Assembly: GCA_017303485.1 (NCBI GenBank)
Contig: JAFLCY010000008.1
Span: forward strand, 1-63,123
DNA length: 63,123 nt
Reading direction: 5' to 3'
Origin: Rhodobacterales bacterium
GTDB lineage: Bacteria; Pseudomonadota; Alphaproteobacteria; Rhodobacterales; Rhodobacteraceae
A model generated the notes under the pieces. That model saw nothing but the letters and a program-made list of their open reading frames with translations, made no database searches and was not told the origin of the DNA. A program made the position numbers and the translations under genes. This document shows positions 1-10,193 of this stretch, piece by piece (positions within the stretch are counted from its first letter, which is position 1; every line of letters starts with the position of its first letter).

Positions 1-679
1 GCCTCCCTCGGTCAACGAGGCGAAGATCCAGGCCATCATCGACCATCACATGCTGGTCGGCGGCATCAAGACCAAGACCCCGATCGACATCACCATCCGT
101 CCGCTGGCCTGCACCGCCACCATCATGCACGACCTGATGGGCACCACGCTGACCAAGGCCCCGAAGGGCATCAAGGGCGCGATGCTGTCCTGCATCCTGT
201 CGGACACGCTGGAATTCCGCTCGCCCACCACCACGCCGCATGACCGCGCGGTGGCCGAGAAACTGGCCGCCGATCTTGGCATCTCGATCTCCGACCTCGC
301 CACCAAGATGTTCGAGGCCAAGTCAGACGTCTCGGCCTTCTCGGATGCCGAACTCCTGCGGATGGATTCCAAGGAATACAACGTCGCCGGCAAGGAACTC
401 CGCGTCTCGGTGCTGGAGACGACCGCACCGAAGATCGTCCTCGACCGCAAGGCAAGCCTGATGGCCGCGATGCCGGGTGTGGCCAAGGAAGACGGCGCCG
501 ATCAGGTTCTTCTGTTCGTGGTCGACATCCTCAAGGAAGAGGCAACGCTCCTCGTCCCGAACGATCTGGTCAAGCAACTGGCCGAGGCGTCCTTCGGTGC
601 CAAGGTCACCGGCGACACCGTGGTCCTGCCCGGCATCATGAGCCGCAAGAAGCAGATCATCCCGGCGCTCAAGCTTTAA
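1..679 (+). CDS. ppaC: Manganese-dependent inorganic pyrophosphatase, 3' part
   Basis: This is the C-terminal part (about 225 residues) of a DHH-superfamily phosphoesterase; the reading frame enters from before base 1. The first visible residues contain IIDHHML, the DHH metal motif, followed by the DHHA2 domain ending in SRKKQIIPAL, where the SRKKQ signature contacts the phosphate. Family II pyrophosphatases hydrolyse diphosphate to two phosphates in the cytoplasm, using Mn2+ or Co2+, and pull biosynthetic reactions forward. The N-terminal metal ligands lie outside the window. A long palindrome follows the stop codon. The frame is uninterrupted. The assignment to family II PPase rather than another DHH exonuclease or oligoribonuclease rests on the DHHA2 tail. 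Confidence 0.93.
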   Translation, partial: PPSVNEAKIQAIIDHHMLVGGIKTKTPIDITIRPLACTATIMHDLMGTTLTKAPKGIKGAMLSCILSDTLEFRSPTTTPHDRAVAEKLAADLGISISDLATKMFEAKSDVSAFSDAELLRMDSKEYNVAGKELRVSVLETTAPKIVLDRKASLMAAMPGVAKEDGADQVLLFVVDILKEEATLLVPNDLVKQLAEASFGAKVTGDTVVLPGIMSRKKQIIPALKL

Positions 680-692
680 GGCGTTGCGCCAG

Positions 693-722
693 CTTCCGGG
701 CATACGCGCGTATGCCTGGAAG
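693..722. other. 30-bp near-perfect palindrome downstream of ppaC
   Basis: The arms CTTCCGGGCATACG (693-706) and CGTATGCCTGGAAG (709-722) are complementary with one mismatch and flank a CG centre. The site starts 13 bases after the ppaC stop and ends 56 bases before the next gene. No T-run follows, so it is not a classical intrinsic terminator; it may be an mRNA-stabilising hairpin, a factor-assisted terminator or an operator. Confidence 0.5.
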
Positions 723-778
723 GAATACGCGTTGTATACGGACCGTAGACTGCCGGTTTTGCACCGAAAGGCCCTCGA

Positions 779-1669
779 ATGACCGAAATCATCCGTTCGC
801 TCGCCGATCTCACGGGCCGCTACGACGCCGTCTTCTGCGATCTCTGGGGCTGCCTGCATAACGGAAAGGTGGCCTTCCCCGCGGCTGTCGCGGCCTTGCA
901 AGGCTTTCGGGCAACCGGGGGCAAGGTCGTCCTCCTGACCAACGCGCCTCGGCCAAAATCCAGCGTCATCAAGCAGTTGGACGGCCTTGGCGTTCCGCGC
1001 GACGCCTGGGACATCGTCGTGACCTCCGGCGATGCGGCGCAAATGGGGATGCTTTCCGGCGCTGTGGGACGCCGTGTCCATCACATCGGCGCGCCGAAGG
1101 ATGAACCTTTCTTTACCGATTTCGCCGACGATCTGGCCGCCTATGCCGCGACCCAGCCGCCGATCATCCGCGTTCCTTTGAACGAGGCCGAAGGCATCGT
1201 CTGCACCGGCCTCTACGATGACCTGACCGAAACCCCCGCCGACTACCGCGCCCCGCTCCTTCTCGGAAAAACCCTCGGCCTGCCAATGCTTTGTGCCAAC
1301 CCGGACATCGTCGTCGACATGGGCGACAAGCGGCTCTACTGCGCCGGGGCGCTGGCGCAGGCCTATGAGCAGCTGGGCGGCACCGCGCTCTATTTCGGCA
1401 AGCCGCATCCCCCCATCTACGACCTCGCCCGCCGCCGCCTCGCCGAGGCTGGCACCATCGCCGACCCGCAGATCCTGTGCATCGGCGACGGGATTTCCAC
1501 GGATATTCAAGGCGGTATCGGTGAGGGTCTGGATACGCTTTTCATCACCGGCGGGCTGGAGGCCGAACGATTCGGCACGGACGCCGAGAACCCGGACCAG
1601 CGCCTGCTTGACGACTGGCTCGACGGCAAGGAACTGTCGCCGACCTTCGCCATGGGTCGCCTGCGCTAA
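779..1669 (+). CDS. HAD-superfamily class IIA hydrolase (TIGR01459 type)
   Basis: A 296-residue cytoplasmic phosphatase-like protein. Motif I is FCDLWGCLHNG near residue 19 (the nucleophilic Asp, with W in place of the usual second Asp, as in the TIGR01459 subfamily). Motif II is LLTNAPR near residue 57, a conserved Lys precedes PHPPIYD near residue 210, and motif IV is CIGDGISTDIQGG near residue 235. The class IIA cap lies between motifs II and III, as in NagD and 4-nitrophenyl phosphatases. The substrate is unknown. The start is a single ATG at 779 after a 99-base gap from ppaC. Next to ppaC and ribF it looks like a conserved housekeeping gene. Confidence 0.88.
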   Translation: MTEIIRSLADLTGRYDAVFCDLWGCLHNGKVAFPAAVAALQGFRATGGKVVLLTNAPRPKSSVIKQLDGLGVPRDAWDIVVTSGDAAQMGMLSGAVGRRVHHIGAPKDEPFFTDFADDLAAYAATQPPIIRVPLNEAEGIVCTGLYDDLTETPADYRAPLLLGKTLGLPMLCANPDIVVDMGDKRLYCAGALAQAYEQLGGTALYFGKPHPPIYDLARRRLAEAGTIADPQILCIGDGISTDIQGGIGEGLDTLFITGGLEAERFGTDAENPDQRLLDDWLDGKELSPTFAMGRLR

Positions 1670-1707
1670 TCACGCGGTAACTTTCGGTCGCAGACTTTCG
1701 TCTCAGC

Positions 1708-1734
1708 GAACAATTATTGCGCAGCCGATTGTTC
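1708..1734. promoter_or_regulatory. Inverted repeat GAACAAT-N13-ATTGTTC upstream of the MaoC gene
   Basis: Perfect 7-base arms lie at 1708-1714 and 1728-1734, 30 to 55 bases before the MaoC start and 39 bases after the preceding stop. The locally A/T-rich composition suits an operator or promoter element. No regulator can be named. Confidence 0.3.
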
Positions 1735-1763
1735 TGCGTCGCAGCATGTGCTAGATTTCCCGC

Positions 1764-2231
1764 ATGGATGAGAGGGATTCGCCCAACATGCTGGACAATA
1801 TGCCCCGCGGCACGATCTGCATCGAGGACATCGAAATCGGCATGTCCCGCCACCTGATGAAGGTCATAACCGACCGGGATATCGAGCTTTTTGCCGAAGT
1901 CTCCACCGACCGGAACCCCGTCCACCTTGACGATCAATATGCCCAGGACACCATCTTCGAGGGCCGCATCGCCCATGGCATGCTGACGGCCGGGCTGATC
2001 TCCGCCGTCATCGGCGAGCAGCTCCCCGGCCACGGCACCGTCTATCTTGGGCAAAGCCTCAAGTTCATGGCCCCTGTCCGCCCCGGCGACATGGTCCGCG
2101 CCGAGGTCACCGTCACCGGCATCGACCACGCAAAGCGCCGAGTCACCCTTGAAACCCTCGCCTCGGTGGGTAAAACCGTTGTCCTGAAGGGCGAAGCGCT
2201 GGTTCTGGCGCCCAGCCGCAAGTTCGACTGA
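1764..2231 (+). CDS. MaoC-family hot-dog dehydratase
   Basis: A 155-residue single hot-dog-fold protein of the MaoC / (R)-specific enoyl-CoA hydratase family. The hydratase signature is visible as EVSTDRNPVHLDDQYA near residues 43-58 (catalytic Asp and His) followed by GRIAHGMLTAGL near residue 66. The likely role is hydration of a trans-2-enoyl-CoA or a related acyl-CoA. Three in-frame ATG codons (1764, 1788, 1800) are possible starts; AGAGGG at 1771-1776 is 11 bases before the 1788 codon, so translation may start there instead. Its neighbours are housekeeping genes and do not define the substrate. Confidence 0.87.
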   Translation: MDERDSPNMLDNMPRGTICIEDIEIGMSRHLMKVITDRDIELFAEVSTDRNPVHLDDQYAQDTIFEGRIAHGMLTAGLISAVIGEQLPGHGTVYLGQSLKFMAPVRPGDMVRAEVTVTGIDHAKRRVTLETLASVGKTVVLKGEALVLAPSRKFD

Positions 2232-2260
2232 CGGGGCGGTCGCCCCCTGCAAGGGCGCGG

Positions 2261-3184
2261 ATGCAGATTCATCAGGACTTCCAATGGCTTGACCCGAATG
2301 CCCGTGGCGCATCCGTCGCGATGGGTAATTTCGATGGCGTGCATCTTGGCCACCGCTCGGTGATCGACCTTGCCCGGGGCCGTGGCCCCTTGGGCATCCT
2401 GACCTTCGAGCCGCATCCCCGGCAGTTCTTTACCCCCCACGCCGCACCCTTCCGCCTGATGAACGCCGAAGCCCGCGCGAACCGGCTGGCGAAGCTCGGG
2501 GTCGAGCATCTGTTCCAGATCCCCTTCAACCGCGCCCTCGCCGCCCTGACGCCGGAAGAGTTCGCGCAAAAGGTTCTGGCCGAAGGCCTTGGCATCGCCC
2601 ATGTCGTCGTCGGCGCCGACTTCTGCTTCGGCAAGGGCCGCGCCGGAACCGCAGAGGACCTGCAAACCCTTGGCAACCGCTACGGCTTTGCCACCACCAT
2701 CGCGCCGCTGGTCGAAATCAGCGGCCGCGAGGTTTCCTCCACCGCGATCCGGCAAGCGCTGACCGAGGGTCGCCCCCGTGATGCCGCCGATATGCTGGGC
2801 CACCTGCACCGGATCGAGGGCGAAGTAATCCACGGCGAAAAGCGCGGCCGCGAGCTGGGCTTCCCCACCGCCAACATGGAACTCTCCGGCCTGCACCTGC
2901 CGCGCTTTGGCGTCTATGCCGTGAAGGTCGACGTGCTGACCGGCCCGCACGCAGGCAGCTACATGGGGGCCTCCAGCCTTGGCGTCCGCCCGATGTTCGA
3001 CGGCGAGGTGCCGAACATCGAGACCTATCTCTTTGACTTCAAGGGCGACCTCTACGGCCACCACCTGTCCATCGCGCTGGTCGATTTCCTGCGGCCGGAG
3101 ATGAAGTTCGACGGTCTTCCCGCCCTCATCGCCCAGATGGACGCCGATTGCGCGAAGGCGCGGGAGATTCTGACGGCGCTGTAG
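2261..3184 (+). CDS. ribF: Bifunctional riboflavin kinase / FAD synthetase
   Basis: A 307-residue cytoplasmic enzyme that phosphorylates riboflavin to FMN and adenylates FMN to FAD. The N-terminal nucleotidyltransferase domain shows GNFDGVHLGHRSVI near residues 22-35 and EISGREVSSTAIR near residue 158. The C-terminal flavokinase domain shows GRELGFPTANM near residue 199 and the later NIETYLFDF segment. The length is normal for the family. It starts 29 bases after the MaoC stop, so co-transcription is likely. The many flavoenzymes in this window depend on its product, but no regulatory link is visible and no FMN riboswitch is seen upstream. Confidence 0.96.
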   Translation: MQIHQDFQWLDPNARGASVAMGNFDGVHLGHRSVIDLARGRGPLGILTFEPHPRQFFTPHAAPFRLMNAEARANRLAKLGVEHLFQIPFNRALAALTPEEFAQKVLAEGLGIAHVVVGADFCFGKGRAGTAEDLQTLGNRYGFATTIAPLVEISGREVSSTAIRQALTEGRPRDAADMLGHLHRIEGEVIHGEKRGRELGFPTANMELSGLHLPRFGVYAVKVDVLTGPHAGSYMGASSLGVRPMFDGEVPNIETYLFDFKGDLYGHHLSIALVDFLRPEMKFDGLPALIAQMDADCAKAREILTAL

Positions 3185-3223
3185 GCCCTTTCCTTTTCCG
3201 CCCCGCCGCCGCACTTTGCGGGC

Positions 3224-3676
3224 ATGACGAACCTCCGCCCCCGCTTCTGGGAAACCGTTCCCCTCAACAAGCTGACCCAAGCCGAATGGGAGGCCTTGTG
3301 CGACGGCTGCGGCAAGTGCTGCCTGAACAAGCTGGAGTATGAGGATACCGGCGAGGTCGCCTATACCCGCATCGCCTGCCGCCTGTTCGACGGCGACACC
3401 TGCCAGTGCCGCGACTACCCGAACCGCAAGCTGCACGTCCCGGAATGCGTGGTGCTGACGCCCAAAACCCTGCCAAAGATCGCCTACTGGATGCCCGCAA
3501 CCTGTGCCTACAAGCTGCTGTTCCAGAAGAGGAAGCTGCCAAACTGGCATCCTCTTCTGACCGGCGACCCGGACAGCACCCACAAGGCCGGCCAGTCGAT
3601 CAAGGGGATCACACTTTCGGAAACCGACGTTCCCGAAGACGATTGGGAAGACTATCTGATCGAGGAAACCCCCTGA
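3224..3676 (+). CDS. YcgN-type cysteine cluster protein (UPF0260/YkgJ-like)
   Basis: A 150-residue protein with the family's cysteine pattern: CDGCGKCC near residues 26-33, CRLF, CQCRDYPNR near residue 62, CVVL and CAYK near residue 90. The pattern suggests metal or Fe-S binding, but no biochemical role is established. It starts at ATG 3224, 39 bases after ribF, and its TGA overlaps the ATG of the threonine aldolase gene (TGATG), so the two are translationally coupled. Confidence 0.9.
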   Translation: MTNLRPRFWETVPLNKLTQAEWEALCDGCGKCCLNKLEYEDTGEVAYTRIACRLFDGDTCQCRDYPNRKLHVPECVVLTPKTLPKIAYWMPATCAYKLLFQKRKLPNWHPLLTGDPDSTHKAGQSIKGITLSETDVPEDDWEDYLIEETP

Positions 3677-4692
3677 TGCGTTTTGCTTCCGACAACACCT
3701 CGGGCGCTGCCCCCGAAGTCATGGCCGCGATCCTGAAGGCGAACGAGGGTTATGAAAGCTCTTACGGCGCCGATGCCGGCATGCAGCGGGTAACAGACCT
3801 GATCCACGACATTTTCGAGGCGCCCGAAGCAGCGGTCTATCTGGTCGCCACCGGCACGGCAGCGAACGCCTTGTCCATTGCCACCCACTGCCCACCCTGG
3901 GGCGGCGTCTTCTGCCACCGCCACGCCCATATCGCCGAGGACGAATGCAACGCGCCCGAGTTCTATTCCGGGGCCAAACTGGTGCTGGTGCCGGGCGACC
4001 ATGGCAAGATGACCCCCGCAGGTCTTGGTGCGGCGCTGTCCACTACCGGCGAAAGCGGCGTCCATGGCGTGCAGCGCGGGATGCTTTCGCTGACGAATGT
4101 CACCGAAGCCGGAACCGTCTACACCGCCGCCGAAATCGCCGCGCTGACTGCCATGGCGAAGGCGAAGGGCATCCCCTGCCACCTCGACGGCTCGCGCTTC
4201 GCCAATGCGCTGGTTGCGACCGGGGCCACCCCGGCCGGGATGACCTGGAAGGCGGGGATCGACGTCCTCTCGCTCGGCGGCACCAAGAACGGTTGCCTCG
4301 GGGTGGAGGCGGTCGTCCTCTTCAACCCGGAGAAGGCCTGGGAGTTCGAGTTGCGCCGCAAGCGGGGCGGGCATCTCTTCTCCAAGCATCGCTTCCTCTC
4401 GGCACAGATGGAGGCCTATCTGACCGACGGCCTCTGGCTGCGGCTGGCGGCGCAGGCCAATGCGATGGGCCAGCGGCTTGCCCGGGGCCTGCGCGAGCGG
4501 CAGGCGCAGGTACCCGAAGCTGCGGCCAACATGCTTTTCCCCGAATGGTCCGTAGGCCACCATGACCGACTGGAAGCCGCCGGGGCCGTCTACTACCGCT
4601 TCCCCGCCCCGGAGGGCCGCGAACGTGCGCGGCTGGTGGCTAGCTGGTCAACGACCGACGCCGACGTCGACACCTTCCTGAACGCCTTCTGA
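3676..4692 (+). CDS. ltaE: Low-specificity L-threonine aldolase
   Basis: A 338-residue PLP enzyme of fold type I that cleaves L-threonine or L-allo-threonine to glycine and acetaldehyde. The N-terminus RFASDNTSGAAPEVM and the motif HLDGSRFANAL near residue 172 are typical. The PLP lysine sits in SLGGTKNG near residue 204. The start was set at ATG 3676, which overlaps the preceding stop, because an upstream extension would read through the cysteine-cluster gene in another frame. The product supplies glycine and one-carbon units. Confidence 0.92.
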   Translation: MRFASDNTSGAAPEVMAAILKANEGYESSYGADAGMQRVTDLIHDIFEAPEAAVYLVATGTAANALSIATHCPPWGGVFCHRHAHIAEDECNAPEFYSGAKLVLVPGDHGKMTPAGLGAALSTTGESGVHGVQRGMLSLTNVTEAGTVYTAAEIAALTAMAKAKGIPCHLDGSRFANALVATGATPAGMTWKAGIDVLSLGGTKNGCLGVEAVVLFNPEKAWEFELRRKRGGHLFSKHRFLSAQMEAYLTDGLWLRLAAQANAMGQRLARGLRERQAQVPEAAANMLFPEWSVGHHDRLEAAGAVYYRFPAPEGRERARLVASWSTTDADVDTFLNAF

Positions 4693-4730
4693 CCCCGGGT
4701 TTTTCGCGCCGTTAGCGGTCGCGCCGGTTT

Positions 4731-4773
4731 GCAACCCGGATTCGGGGTGATAAGCGGTGCGCAACCCGAATCC
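4731..4773 (+). promoter_or_regulatory. prs leader: direct and inverted repeats
   Basis: GCAACCCG followed by a near-identical continuation occurs at 4731 and again at 4761. GGATTCGGG (4738-4746) and CCCGAATCC (4765-4773) form perfect 9-base inverted arms around an 18-base loop. The element ends 17 bases before the prs ATG, so it could be an operator or an mRNA hairpin that affects prs translation. Confidence 0.35.
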
Positions 4774-4790
4774 GCTGCCCGGAGCCCCCC

Positions 4791-5810
4791 ATGCCCGCCG
4801 TCACCGAACCCAAGCTTATCGCCGGAAACGCCAACCAGCCGCTGGCGAAATCCATCGCCCGGCGGATGTCGATGCACCGGGGGATGAGCGTGAACCTGGT
4901 GGACGCGCGGGTCGAACGCTTCAACGATCAGGAGATCTTCGTCGAGGTCTTCGAGAATGTCCGGGGCGAGGACATGTACGTCATCCAGCCGACCTCGAAC
5001 CCGGCGAACGACAACCTGATGGAGCTGCTGATCATGACCGACGCCCTGCGTCGGTCTTCTGCTTCCCGGATCACCGCCGTCATCCCCTATTTCGGCTATG
5101 CCCGCCAGGACCGCCGCGCCAAGGCCCGCACCCCGATCACCGCCAAGCTGGTGGCGAACATGATCGAGACGGCGGGGATCGACCGGGTCCTGACACTTGA
5201 CCTGCATGCCGCGCAGATCCAGGGCTTCTTCGACATTCCGGTGGACAACCTCTACGCCTCGCCGGTCTTCGCGCTGGACATCGAGCATAATTTCAGGGGC
5301 CAGATGGACGACCTGATGATTGTCTCGCCCGACGTCGGCGGCGTTGCCCGCGCCCGGGAACTGGCCAAGCGGATCAACGCCCCCCTCTCGATCGTCGACA
5401 AGCGGCGCGAGAAGGCGGGCGAGGTGGCGGAAATGACCGTCATCGGCGACGTGAAGGGCCGCAAGTGCATCATCGTCGACGACATCTGTGACACCGCCGG
5501 CACGCTCTGCAAGGCCGCCGAGACGCTGATGGAGGCGGGCGCGACCGAGGTTCACAGCTACATCACCCATGGCGTCCTGTCGGGTCCGGCGGTCGAGCGG
5601 GTGTCGAAGTCGGTGATGAAATCGCTGGTGATCACCGATTCCATCGAGCAGGGGTCCAAGGTGCTGGGCGCAAAGAACATCCGCGTCGTGCCCACCGCGC
5701 CGATGTTCGCGCAGGCAATCCTGAACATCTGGGGCGGCATGTCGGTGTCGTCGCTGTTCGAGACCGACACGCTGGTCCCGATCTATGAGGGGCTCTACCA
5801 GCGGAGCTGA
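4791..5810 (+). CDS. prs: Ribose-phosphate pyrophosphokinase
   Basis: A 339-residue enzyme that makes PRPP from ribose 5-phosphate and ATP for purine, pyrimidine, histidine, tryptophan and NAD synthesis. The class I landmarks are [10 protein letters not shown] near residue 44, [10 protein letters not shown] near residue 101, the flexible loop near [10 protein letters not shown], and the PRPP-binding signature [11 protein letters not shown] near residues 227-238. The start ATG at 4791 follows GGAG by six bases. It lies alone between threonine aldolase and a PAP2 protein and has its own structured leader. Confidence 0.96.
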   Translation: MPAVTEPKLIAGNANQPLAKSIARRMSMHRGMSVNLVDARVERFNDQEIFVEVFENVRGEDMYVIQPTSNPANDNLMELLIMTDALRRSSASRITAVIPYFGYARQDRRAKARTPITAKLVANMIETAGIDRVLTLDLHAAQIQGFFDIPVDNLYASPVFALDIEHNFRGQMDDLMIVSPDVGGVARARELAKRINAPLSIVDKRREKAGEVAEMTVIGDVKGRKCIIVDDICDTAGTLCKAAETLMEAGATEVHSYITHGVLSGPAVERVSKSVMKSLVITDSIEQGSKVLGAKNIRVVPTAPMFAQAILNIWGGMSVSSLFETDTLVPIYEGLYQRS

Positions 5811-5903
5811 GCCGGAGGCGGCCAGATTTTGGTGCCACTCGGCCAAATTTAGGCCGTAATGCCGGTGCATCGGATGGATTGTGTCCATTCTGGTGGAATT
5901 GCG

Positions 5904-6980
5904 ATGCCTTTGACTGCCGCCCGCCCAAGCCTACTGCAGGTCTTGCGCCTGCATGCCCTGCTTGCCGGGCTGGTGGCGGCCTATCTTGCGATCTCATACA
6001 CGATCAGTTCCTGGCACCAGGTTCCTGTCGCGGGCGATGCGGCGGCCGACATCTTCATGGGCTTTCTGATCGACGTCCCGATGATGATCTTCTTCGTGCT
6101 GTTGTGGCGGCTTCTGCGCCTGACATACGTCCAGCGCGACCCGAACCGCTTTGCCACGTTGGCAGCCGAAGTCAGGGGCTTTGTCACCGACAGGAGCCGC
6201 ATCTGGGGCGGGCTGGTTGCCGTTGTCCTGATGACGGGCATGATGATCGCCTTTGGCCAGATGAAGAACCTCATCCCGGTCCTCAATCCCTATTCCTGGG
6301 ACGAGGCGTTCATGCATCTCGACAAGATGCTGCATTTCGGGGTGCATCCCTATCAGATCGCCCACGCCGTCTTCGGGTCGCACTATGCGATCACCTTCTT
6401 CACCGGTCTCTACAACATCTGGATGTTCCTGATGTTCTTTGTTCTCTTCGGAGCCTGCTTCACGCTGCCGGACAACCCGGTCCGGATGCAGTTCCTGATC
6501 GCCTTCCTGCTGACCTGGGCCATTGGCGGCAACCTGCTGGCGACGATCTTCTCATCCGCTGGTCCCGTCTATTTCGCACAGCTTGGCCTTGGGGACACCT
6601 ATGCCGGGTTGATGCAGCGGTTGCAGGACCACGCCAGCACCGGAAGCCTTACCGTGATCAACATCCAGAACCTGCTGTGGGACATGCACACAGGCCCGAA
6701 ACAACTGAACGGGATCTCCGCCTTTCCCAGCATGCATGTCGCCTCGTCGGTGCTGATGGCGATCTTCCTTGGCCGCCTGTCGCCTTTGCTTGGCCGCTTC
6801 GCCTGGGTCTTTGCCGTGGGGATCATGATCGGATCGGTCCTGCTGGCCTGGCACTATGCCGTTGACGGCTATGCTGGCGCGCTTATAGCGCTGGCGTCCT
6901 GGTACGCGGCCGGCTGGCTGGTTCGCCTTACGAAAGGGCATCGCTTGCAACAGGTGTCCAGGACGGCTCCGCAGGCCTAG
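5904..6980 (+). CDS. Membrane-bound PAP2-family phosphatase
   Basis: An integral membrane protein of about 358 residues with roughly six hydrophobic segments (for example LHALLAGLVAAYLAIS near the N-terminus). The PAP2/inositol phosphotransferase active-site motifs are SAFPSMHVASS in the C-terminal half and AWHYAVDGYAGAL further on, supplying the catalytic histidines and Asp. It probably dephosphorylates a lipid phosphate or transfers a head group at the outer face of the inner membrane. An in-frame ATG at 5859 adds 15 residues without homology-like character; 5904 is preferred because GGTGGAA precedes it. Its stop overlaps the stop of the convergent lectin gene by four bases. Confidence 0.85.
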   Translation: MPLTAARPSLLQVLRLHALLAGLVAAYLAISYTISSWHQVPVAGDAAADIFMGFLIDVPMMIFFVLLWRLLRLTYVQRDPNRFATLAAEVRGFVTDRSRIWGGLVAVVLMTGMMIAFGQMKNLIPVLNPYSWDEAFMHLDKMLHFGVHPYQIAHAVFGSHYAITFFTGLYNIWMFLMFFVLFGACFTLPDNPVRMQFLIAFLLTWAIGGNLLATIFSSAGPVYFAQLGLGDTYAGLMQRLQDHASTGSLTVINIQNLLWDMHTGPKQLNGISAFPSMHVASSVLMAIFLGRLSPLLGRFAWVFAVGIMIGSVLLAWHYAVDGYAGALIALASWYAAGWLVRLTKGHRLQQVSRTAPQA

Positions 6981-7324
6981 CCGAGATCCCAGTCATCCTC
7001 GTCCCGAACCTGACCAATCGCCATCCAGTCGGCCCTAATTCTGGCAATCCGAGTGTCACCCCAGGTGCGGAACACAATCACGAAGCTTTTTGTGGTGATA
7101 TTCTCGACCGAAATATCTACACGCGAATTCGCGTTGTGATCCGTGTCCCACATCGAGAAGCCAATCGTCACCACCGGCGTGCCGGCGAAGGCCTCGGCGA
7201 ATTTCTGTTCATGCCGCACTTCGCGCGGCCCTGAGCCGGTCCACATCGCTCCGTCATGCGCAAAATCCGAAAACAGGATCTTGCTGCCCTGTTCCACTCC
7301 AATTGGACCATTGAACCGCTTCAT
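6977..7324 (-). CDS. H-type lectin domain protein
   Basis: A 115-residue protein consisting almost entirely of one H-type lectin-like beta-sandwich: GVEQGSKILFSDF, the W in GAMWTGSG, VVTIGFSMWDTDHNANSR and the terminal FRTWGDTRIARIRADWMAIG. In eukaryotic H-lectins this fold binds N-acetylgalactosamine; bacterial roles are poorly known. No signal peptide is visible, so secretion is uncertain. The gene and its upstream region are noticeably more A/T-rich than their neighbours, which suggests later acquisition. It runs convergent to the PAP2 gene and lies downstream of the atp terminator. Confidence 0.82.
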   Translation of the reverse strand: MKRFNGPIGVEQGSKILFSDFAHDGAMWTGSGPREVRHEQKFAEAFAGTPVVTIGFSMWDTDHNANSRVDISVENITTKSFVIVFRTWGDTRIARIRADWMAIGQVRDEDDWDLG

Positions 7325-7380
7325 AACAAATCCAGCATTCTATTCCGTACCAAAATAACGGATTTGTGAGCAGGTGTCAT

Positions 7381-7414
7381 GGAAAACGCAGAGGCCCCGG
7401 GCTATGCCGGGGCC
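7381..7414 (-). terminator. Intrinsic terminator of the atp operon
   Basis: Read on the minus strand, GGCCCCGG and CCGGGGCC form a perfect 8-bp stem (7414-7407 with 7400-7393) around a 6-base loop, followed by TCTGCGTTTTCC. It lies 29 bases beyond the atpC stop and separates the operon from the lectin gene. Confidence 0.85.
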
Positions 7415-7442
7415 AGCGCAAACCGGAAACCATCGGCAGGGA

Positions 7443-7835
7443 TCAGATCCCCGCAGCAGCCCGCATCGCGGTAAGGTCGGCCACCGCCTTGTCGGCGGCG
7501 TCCTTGTCAGAATTGACCGCGGCAGCCTCGCAGGCATCGGCCACCAGCGCGTCCAGCGCGGCGGGGGTCAGCTCGTCCAGCGGCACCGCCTGCTCGGCCA
7601 GGACCGATACGCCGGTGGCGCTGATCTCGGCGAAGCCGCCGGTCACGACATAGGCCTTCGTCCCGTCCGACGCGACCACGCGCAGAATGCCCGGCCGCAG
7701 CGAGGTGATGGTCGAGGCATGCCCGTCCATCGCGGTCATGTCCCCCATCGCGCCGGGGATCTGGACCTCGGTCGCCGCGAAGGACGCCAGGCGGCGCTCC
7801 GGGCTGACCAGGTCGAATTGAACCGTGCTGGCCAT
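7443..7835 (-). CDS. atpC: ATP synthase F1 epsilon subunit
   Basis: A 130-residue subunit of the central stalk that links the gamma subunit to the c-ring and inhibits reverse ATP hydrolysis. The N-terminal beta-sandwich is clear: [36 protein letters not shown] and [11 protein letters not shown]. The C-terminal helical part is short and alanine-rich. It is the last gene of the minus-strand operon atpHAGDC, nine bases after atpD. Confidence 0.96.
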   Translation of the reverse strand: MASTVQFDLVSPERRLASFAATEVQIPGAMGDMTAMDGHASTITSLRPGILRVVASDGTKAYVVTGGFAEISATGVSVLAEQAVPLDELTPAALDALVADACEAAAVNSDKDAADKAVADLTAMRAAAGI

Positions 7836-7844
7836 TTCGCCCCC

Positions 7845-9293
<1,449 letters not shown>

Positions 9294-9307
9294 CTACTCC
9301 GGGTTCG

Positions 9308-10174
9308 TCAGAGCGCCTCGGCGCCCGAAATGATTTCGATGAGTTCCTTGGTGATCGCGGCCTGACGGCTCCGGTTGTACTGGATCGTCAGTCGGTTGAT
9401 CATGTCGCCGGCGTTGCGGGTCGCGTTGTCCATTGCGGACATCCGCGCGCCCTGCTCCGAGGCACCATTTTCCAGGAGAGCGGTGAAGATCTGCGTCGCG
9501 ACGCCGCGCGGCAGAAGGTCGGCCAGGATCGCCTCTTCCGAGGGTTCGTAGTCGTAGAGCGCGGTGGTAGCCTCGCCCTCGAACTTGGCCGGGATGACCT
9601 GCTGCGCGGTCGGGATCTGGCTGATCACCGACTGGAAACGGTTGTAGAAGATCGTCACTACATCCGCTTCGCCCGCCTCGAAGGCCGCCATGACTTCACG
9701 CGCGATGTTCTGCGCATTGGCATAGCCGACGCGCTTCACTTCGCTCAGGTCGACATGGCCGACGAAGGCATTGCCCCAGTCGCGCTTCAGCTGCTCGCGG
9801 CCCTTCTTGCCGACGGTGAGGATCTTCACCGTCTTGCCCGCCGCCGCCAGTTCCGCCGCCCGCACACGGGCCAGCTTGACGATCGACGAGTTGAAGCCGC
9901 CGCACAGGCCACGCTCCGAGGTCATGACCACCAGAAGATGCACCTGATCCTTGCCGTTGCCGGCCAGAAGCTTCGGTGCGTTCTCCCCGGTGCCCACGCC
10001 GGCAGCCAGCGCCGACATCACCGCCGTCATCCGCTCGGCGAAGGGCCGGGCGGCTTCGGCGGCTTCCTGGGCGCGGCGCAACTTCGCCGCCGCGACCATC
10101 TGCATCGCCTTGGTGATCTTCCGCGTGTTCTTCACGCTTCCGATCCGGTTCTTGAGGTCCTTAAGGCTGGGCAT
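9308..10174 (-). CDS. atpG: ATP synthase F1 gamma subunit
   Basis: A 288-residue rotor shaft subunit. The N-terminal coiled helix ([24 protein letters not shown]), the central [15 protein letters not shown] segment and the C-terminal helix with [14 protein letters not shown] and [15 protein letters not shown] are all typical. It lies 19 bases downstream of atpA within the operon. Confidence 0.97.
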   Translation of the reverse strand: MPSLKDLKNRIGSVKNTRKITKAMQMVAAAKLRRAQEAAEAARPFAERMTAVMSALAAGVGTGENAPKLLAGNGKDQVHLLVVMTSERGLCGGFNSSIVKLARVRAAELAAAGKTVKILTVGKKGREQLKRDWGNAFVGHVDLSEVKRVGYANAQNIAREVMAAFEAGEADVVTIFYNRFQSVISQIPTAQQVIPAKFEGEATTALYDYEPSEEAILADLLPRGVATQIFTALLENGASEQGARMSAMDNATRNAGDMINRLTIQYNRSRQAAITKELIEIISGAEAL

Positions 10175-10193
10175 CTGCCTACTCCTTCAGGGC

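Noticed and set aside
5859-5903. Upstream ATG start for the PAP2 protein
   Set aside because: The 15 extra residues are polar and unlike the family N-terminus, and no ribosome site precedes them; not fully excluded.
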